Source: JARLFX01 sp036404255
GTDB taxonomy: Bacteria; Acidobacteriota; Terriglobia; Terriglobales; Acidobacteriaceae
Direction: 5' to 3'
Length of the DNA stretch: 12,076 nt
Assembly (NCBI GenBank): GCA_036404255.1
Contig: DASWOP010000218.1
Location: 1-12,076, forward strand
The notes beneath the pieces were generated by a model. It made no database searches. It was not told the DNA's origin and saw nothing but the letters and a program-made list of their open reading frames with translations. Both the position numbers and the translations under genes were made by a program. Of the stretch, positions 10,337 to 12,076 are shown piece by piece; the stretch's first letter is position 1; every line of letters begins with the position of its first letter.

Positions 10337-12076
10337 GTGTATCGGATTGCGCAGCAGAATGTATTGGAACGGATTCAACAGATTCTTCGCGTGAAGTATG
10401 ACGTGGAGCTGGCGCAGTTGGCGGTGGAGCAGCCACCGAAGATTGCGTTTGGCGAGCTGGCGTTGCCGGTGGCGTTTGAGCTGGCGAAGCGGCTGAAGAA
10501 GGCGCCGCGCGCGATTGCGGCGGAGTTGCAGGCGGAGCTGGTAGGGCTGCCGGGCGTGGCGGCGGTGGAGATCGCGGGTGCGGGGTATCTGAATATCAAG
10601 CTGGACCGCGCGGGGTTTGTGGCGCGGATGGCGCTGGATGAGCATGCGGACGTGGGCGGCGCTGGGTTCCGGCTGGTGGAGCATACCAGCATCAATCCGA
10701 ATAAGGCGGCGCACATCGGGCATCTGCGGAATGCGATTTTGGGCGATACGTTCCAGCGGCTGCTGCGGAAGGACGCGTTCAAGAGTGGATATGCGCTGGG
10801 CGTGCAGAACTACATCGACAACACTGGCGTGCAGGTGGCCGATGTGGTGGTGGGGCTGACGAAGCTGCGTGAGAAAAAGACTGCCGATGTGCAGAAATTG
10901 ATTGAAGTATTTGCGGAGATAAAACATTACATCGAATCAAGCGATGAGGATGAGGCTGAACGCTCCAGATTGACTGCAAAAAAGCTGGCAGATGGATTTG
11001 AGATTTGGGATCTGGCTGAACGGTATAAAGGGCGATTGGACTTCTATTGCTGGGATTTGTATGCGGAAGTTTCGAAGTGGTATGACGAGGACGCTGCTCT
11101 AACGGCGGAGAGAAAGAAGCTGCGGCTGGATACGCTGCATGCGTTGGAGGCGGGCGGCAACGAGACTTCGGAGATCGCAGAGTTGATCTCGATGGCTGTG
11201 TTGCAGCGGCATCTGGAGACGATGCAGCGGCTGGATATTGAGTATGACTTTCTGCCGCGCGAGAGCGAGATTCTGCACCTGAAGTTCTGGGAGACGGCGT
11301 TTGCGCTGATGAAGGAGCGCGGCGTGCTCTACCTGGAGACCGAGGGGAAGAATAAGGGCTGCTGGGTGATGAAGCGGGCGGTTGGCGGGCCTGCGGAAGA
11401 GAAGCAAAAGCAGATTCTTCGCTCCGCTCAGAATGACAGTTCAATAGATGATGGCGCGGAGAAATCTGCGGGGCCGGATGAGGACGCGAAGATCATTGTG
11501 CGGTCGAATGGCACGGTGACTTATGTGGGCAAGGACATTGCCTATCACCTGTGGAAGTTTGGGCTGCTGGGGAAGGATTTTGGGTATCGCAGGTTCCATG
11601 AGTATCCGACGCATACGTGCTGGATATCGACGGTGAGCGGCGAGGAGGTGCATCCGTTCTTCGGCAAGGCGGAGGCGATCTACAACGTGATCGACTCGCG
11701 GCAGAACGATCCGCAGGACAATGTGAAGGCGGCGTTGCTGGGGATGGGATACACGGACGCGGCAGAGCACTACACGCATTTGAACTACGAGATGGTGGCG
11801 TTGACTCCGCGGTGCGCGACTGACCTGGGCTATGTGGTGAGCGAGGAAGATAAGGGACGCGCGTACATCGAGGTGAGCGGTCGCAAGGGGTTCGGTGTTA
11901 AAGCGGACGATCTGCTGGATAAGCTGATCGCGGCAGCGCAGGCCGAGGTGGACCCGCGGCATCCGGAGCTGAGCGAGGCGGAGCGGAGGGAGACGGCGAC
12001 GCGGATTGCGATTGGCGCGCTGCGGTACTTCATGCTGAAGTTCACACGTAACAGTGTGATCGCGTTCGATTTCCGC
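10337..12076 (+). CDS. argS: Arginyl-tRNA synthetase, 3' end cut by window
   Basis: Class I aminoacyl-tRNA synthetase charging tRNA-Arg. Open from GTG 10337 (a TAG at 10322-10324 precludes an earlier start) to the window end, 580 codons, no stop. The N-terminus VYRIAQQNVLERIQQILRVK matches the usual ArgS opening; GAGYLNIKL ends the N-terminal domain. NPNKAAHIGHLRNA carries the HIGH motif at residues 126-129 with Lys123 just before it. GKDIAYHLWKFG and the terminal RYFMLKFTRNSVIAFDFR are typical. The KMSK region reads EVSGRKG (512-518), lacking the first Lys, as in many ArgS that use the Lys upstream of HIGH instead. Two insertions stand out: residues about 179-234 are AT-rich and charged, and residues 358-368 are encoded by a dispersed repeat. 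GGTGGG 3 nt before GTG is a poor ribosome-binding site. Confidence 0.95.
   Translation, partial: MYRIAQQNVLERIQQILRVKYDVELAQLAVEQPPKIAFGELALPVAFELAKRLKKAPRAIAAELQAELVGLPGVAAVEIAGAGYLNIKLDRAGFVARMALDEHADVGGAGFRLVEHTSINPNKAAHIGHLRNAILGDTFQRLLRKDAFKSGYALGVQNYIDNTGVQVADVVVGLTKLREKKTADVQKLIEVFAEIKHYIESSDEDEAERSRLTAKKLADGFEIWDLAERYKGRLDFYCWDLYAEVSKWYDEDAALTAERKKLRLDTLHALEAGGNETSEIAELISMAVLQRHLETMQRLDIEYDFLPRESEILHLKFWETAFALMKERGVLYLETEGKNKGCWVMKRAVGGPAEEKQKQILRSAQNDSSIDDGAEKSAGPDEDAKIIVRSNGTVTYVGKDIAYHLWKFGLLGKDFGYRRFHEYPTHTCWISTVSGEEVHPFFGKAEAIYNVIDSRQNDPQDNVKAALLGMGYTDAAEHYTHLNYEMVALTPRCATDLGYVVSEEDKGRAYIEVSGRKGFGVKADDLLDKLIAAAQAEVDPRHPELSEAERRETATRIAIGALRYFMLKFTRNSVIAFDFR
11409..11438 (+). repeat. 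CHSERSEE-type repeat inside the argS coding region
   Basis: Thirty bases matching 29 of 30 positions of the intergenic repeat at 2790-2819. In the argS frame it reads KQILRSAQNDS (about residues 358-368). The frame is open because the repeat has no stop in this phase; a second phase would give TGA. It lies between the WVMKRA strand and the KIIVRSNGTV strand, in a stretch that is a short loop in other ArgS. Confidence 0.85.

Noticed and set aside
11441..11962. 173-aa - strand frame opposite argS
   Set aside because: argS is open without interruption on the + strand and has typical motifs here.
1..12076. CRISPR arrays, tRNA or rRNA genes, insertion sequences
   Set aside because: No regularly spaced repeats, no cloverleaf-like segment and no transposase or integrase frame were seen on either strand.

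Overview
The window looks like a chromosomal segment of a Gram-negative, GC-rich bacterium, most likely an acidobacterium (class Terriglobia). This is inferred from three things: a DnaJ/HspR heat-shock arrangement together with an outer-membrane beta-barrel protein, the codon style, and two kinds of dispersed intergenic repeat typical of that group. One of these reads CHSERSEE on its reverse strand. I could not run a search, so the taxonomy is an inference.

Layout. (1) 2-2730, + strand: a heat-shock operon with a 5'-truncated dnaJ at one end and the repressor gene hspR at the other. Two divergent BrnT/BrnA toxin-antitoxin pairs sit between them. An 81-bp stretch covering the end of brnA and the first 17 codons of hspR is present twice, and the first copy ends in a stop codon, giving a dead hspR start. 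(2) 2731-3026: repeat-rich intergenic region. (3) 3027-3584, - strand: membrane-anchored cytochrome c. (4) 3712-5112, + strand: a possible 24-codon leader ORF, a beta-barrel protein and a LprI-like secreted protein, probably ended by a strong intrinsic terminator lying inside the convergent gene. (5) 5117-7050, - strand: a DUF3224-type secreted protein followed by an aspartase (aspA). (6) 7107-9375, + strand: a 48-aa protein and a 194-aa protein resembling an ADP-ribosyltransferase. The second overlaps the start of a class I fumarase by one base. I propose the small pair as an uncharacterised toxin-antitoxin unit. (7) 9383-10141, + strand: a palindromic operator candidate and a TumE/TumA-like toxin-antitoxin pair. 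(8) 10142-10336: intergenic repeats. (9) 10337 to the window end, + strand: argS (arginyl-tRNA synthetase), 3'-truncated, with one of the intergenic repeats read in frame inside it.

How it fits together: aspartase makes fumarate from aspartate and the class I fumarase hydrates it to malate, so two linked enzymes flank the candidate toxin unit. Three recognisable toxin-antitoxin pairs and one proposed pair are wedged between housekeeping genes in 12 kb, each placed so that it can share the transcript of a core gene. The most unusual points are the tandem BrnTA modules with the hspR relic, the toxin-like gene coupled to fumarase, and the repeat domesticated inside argS.
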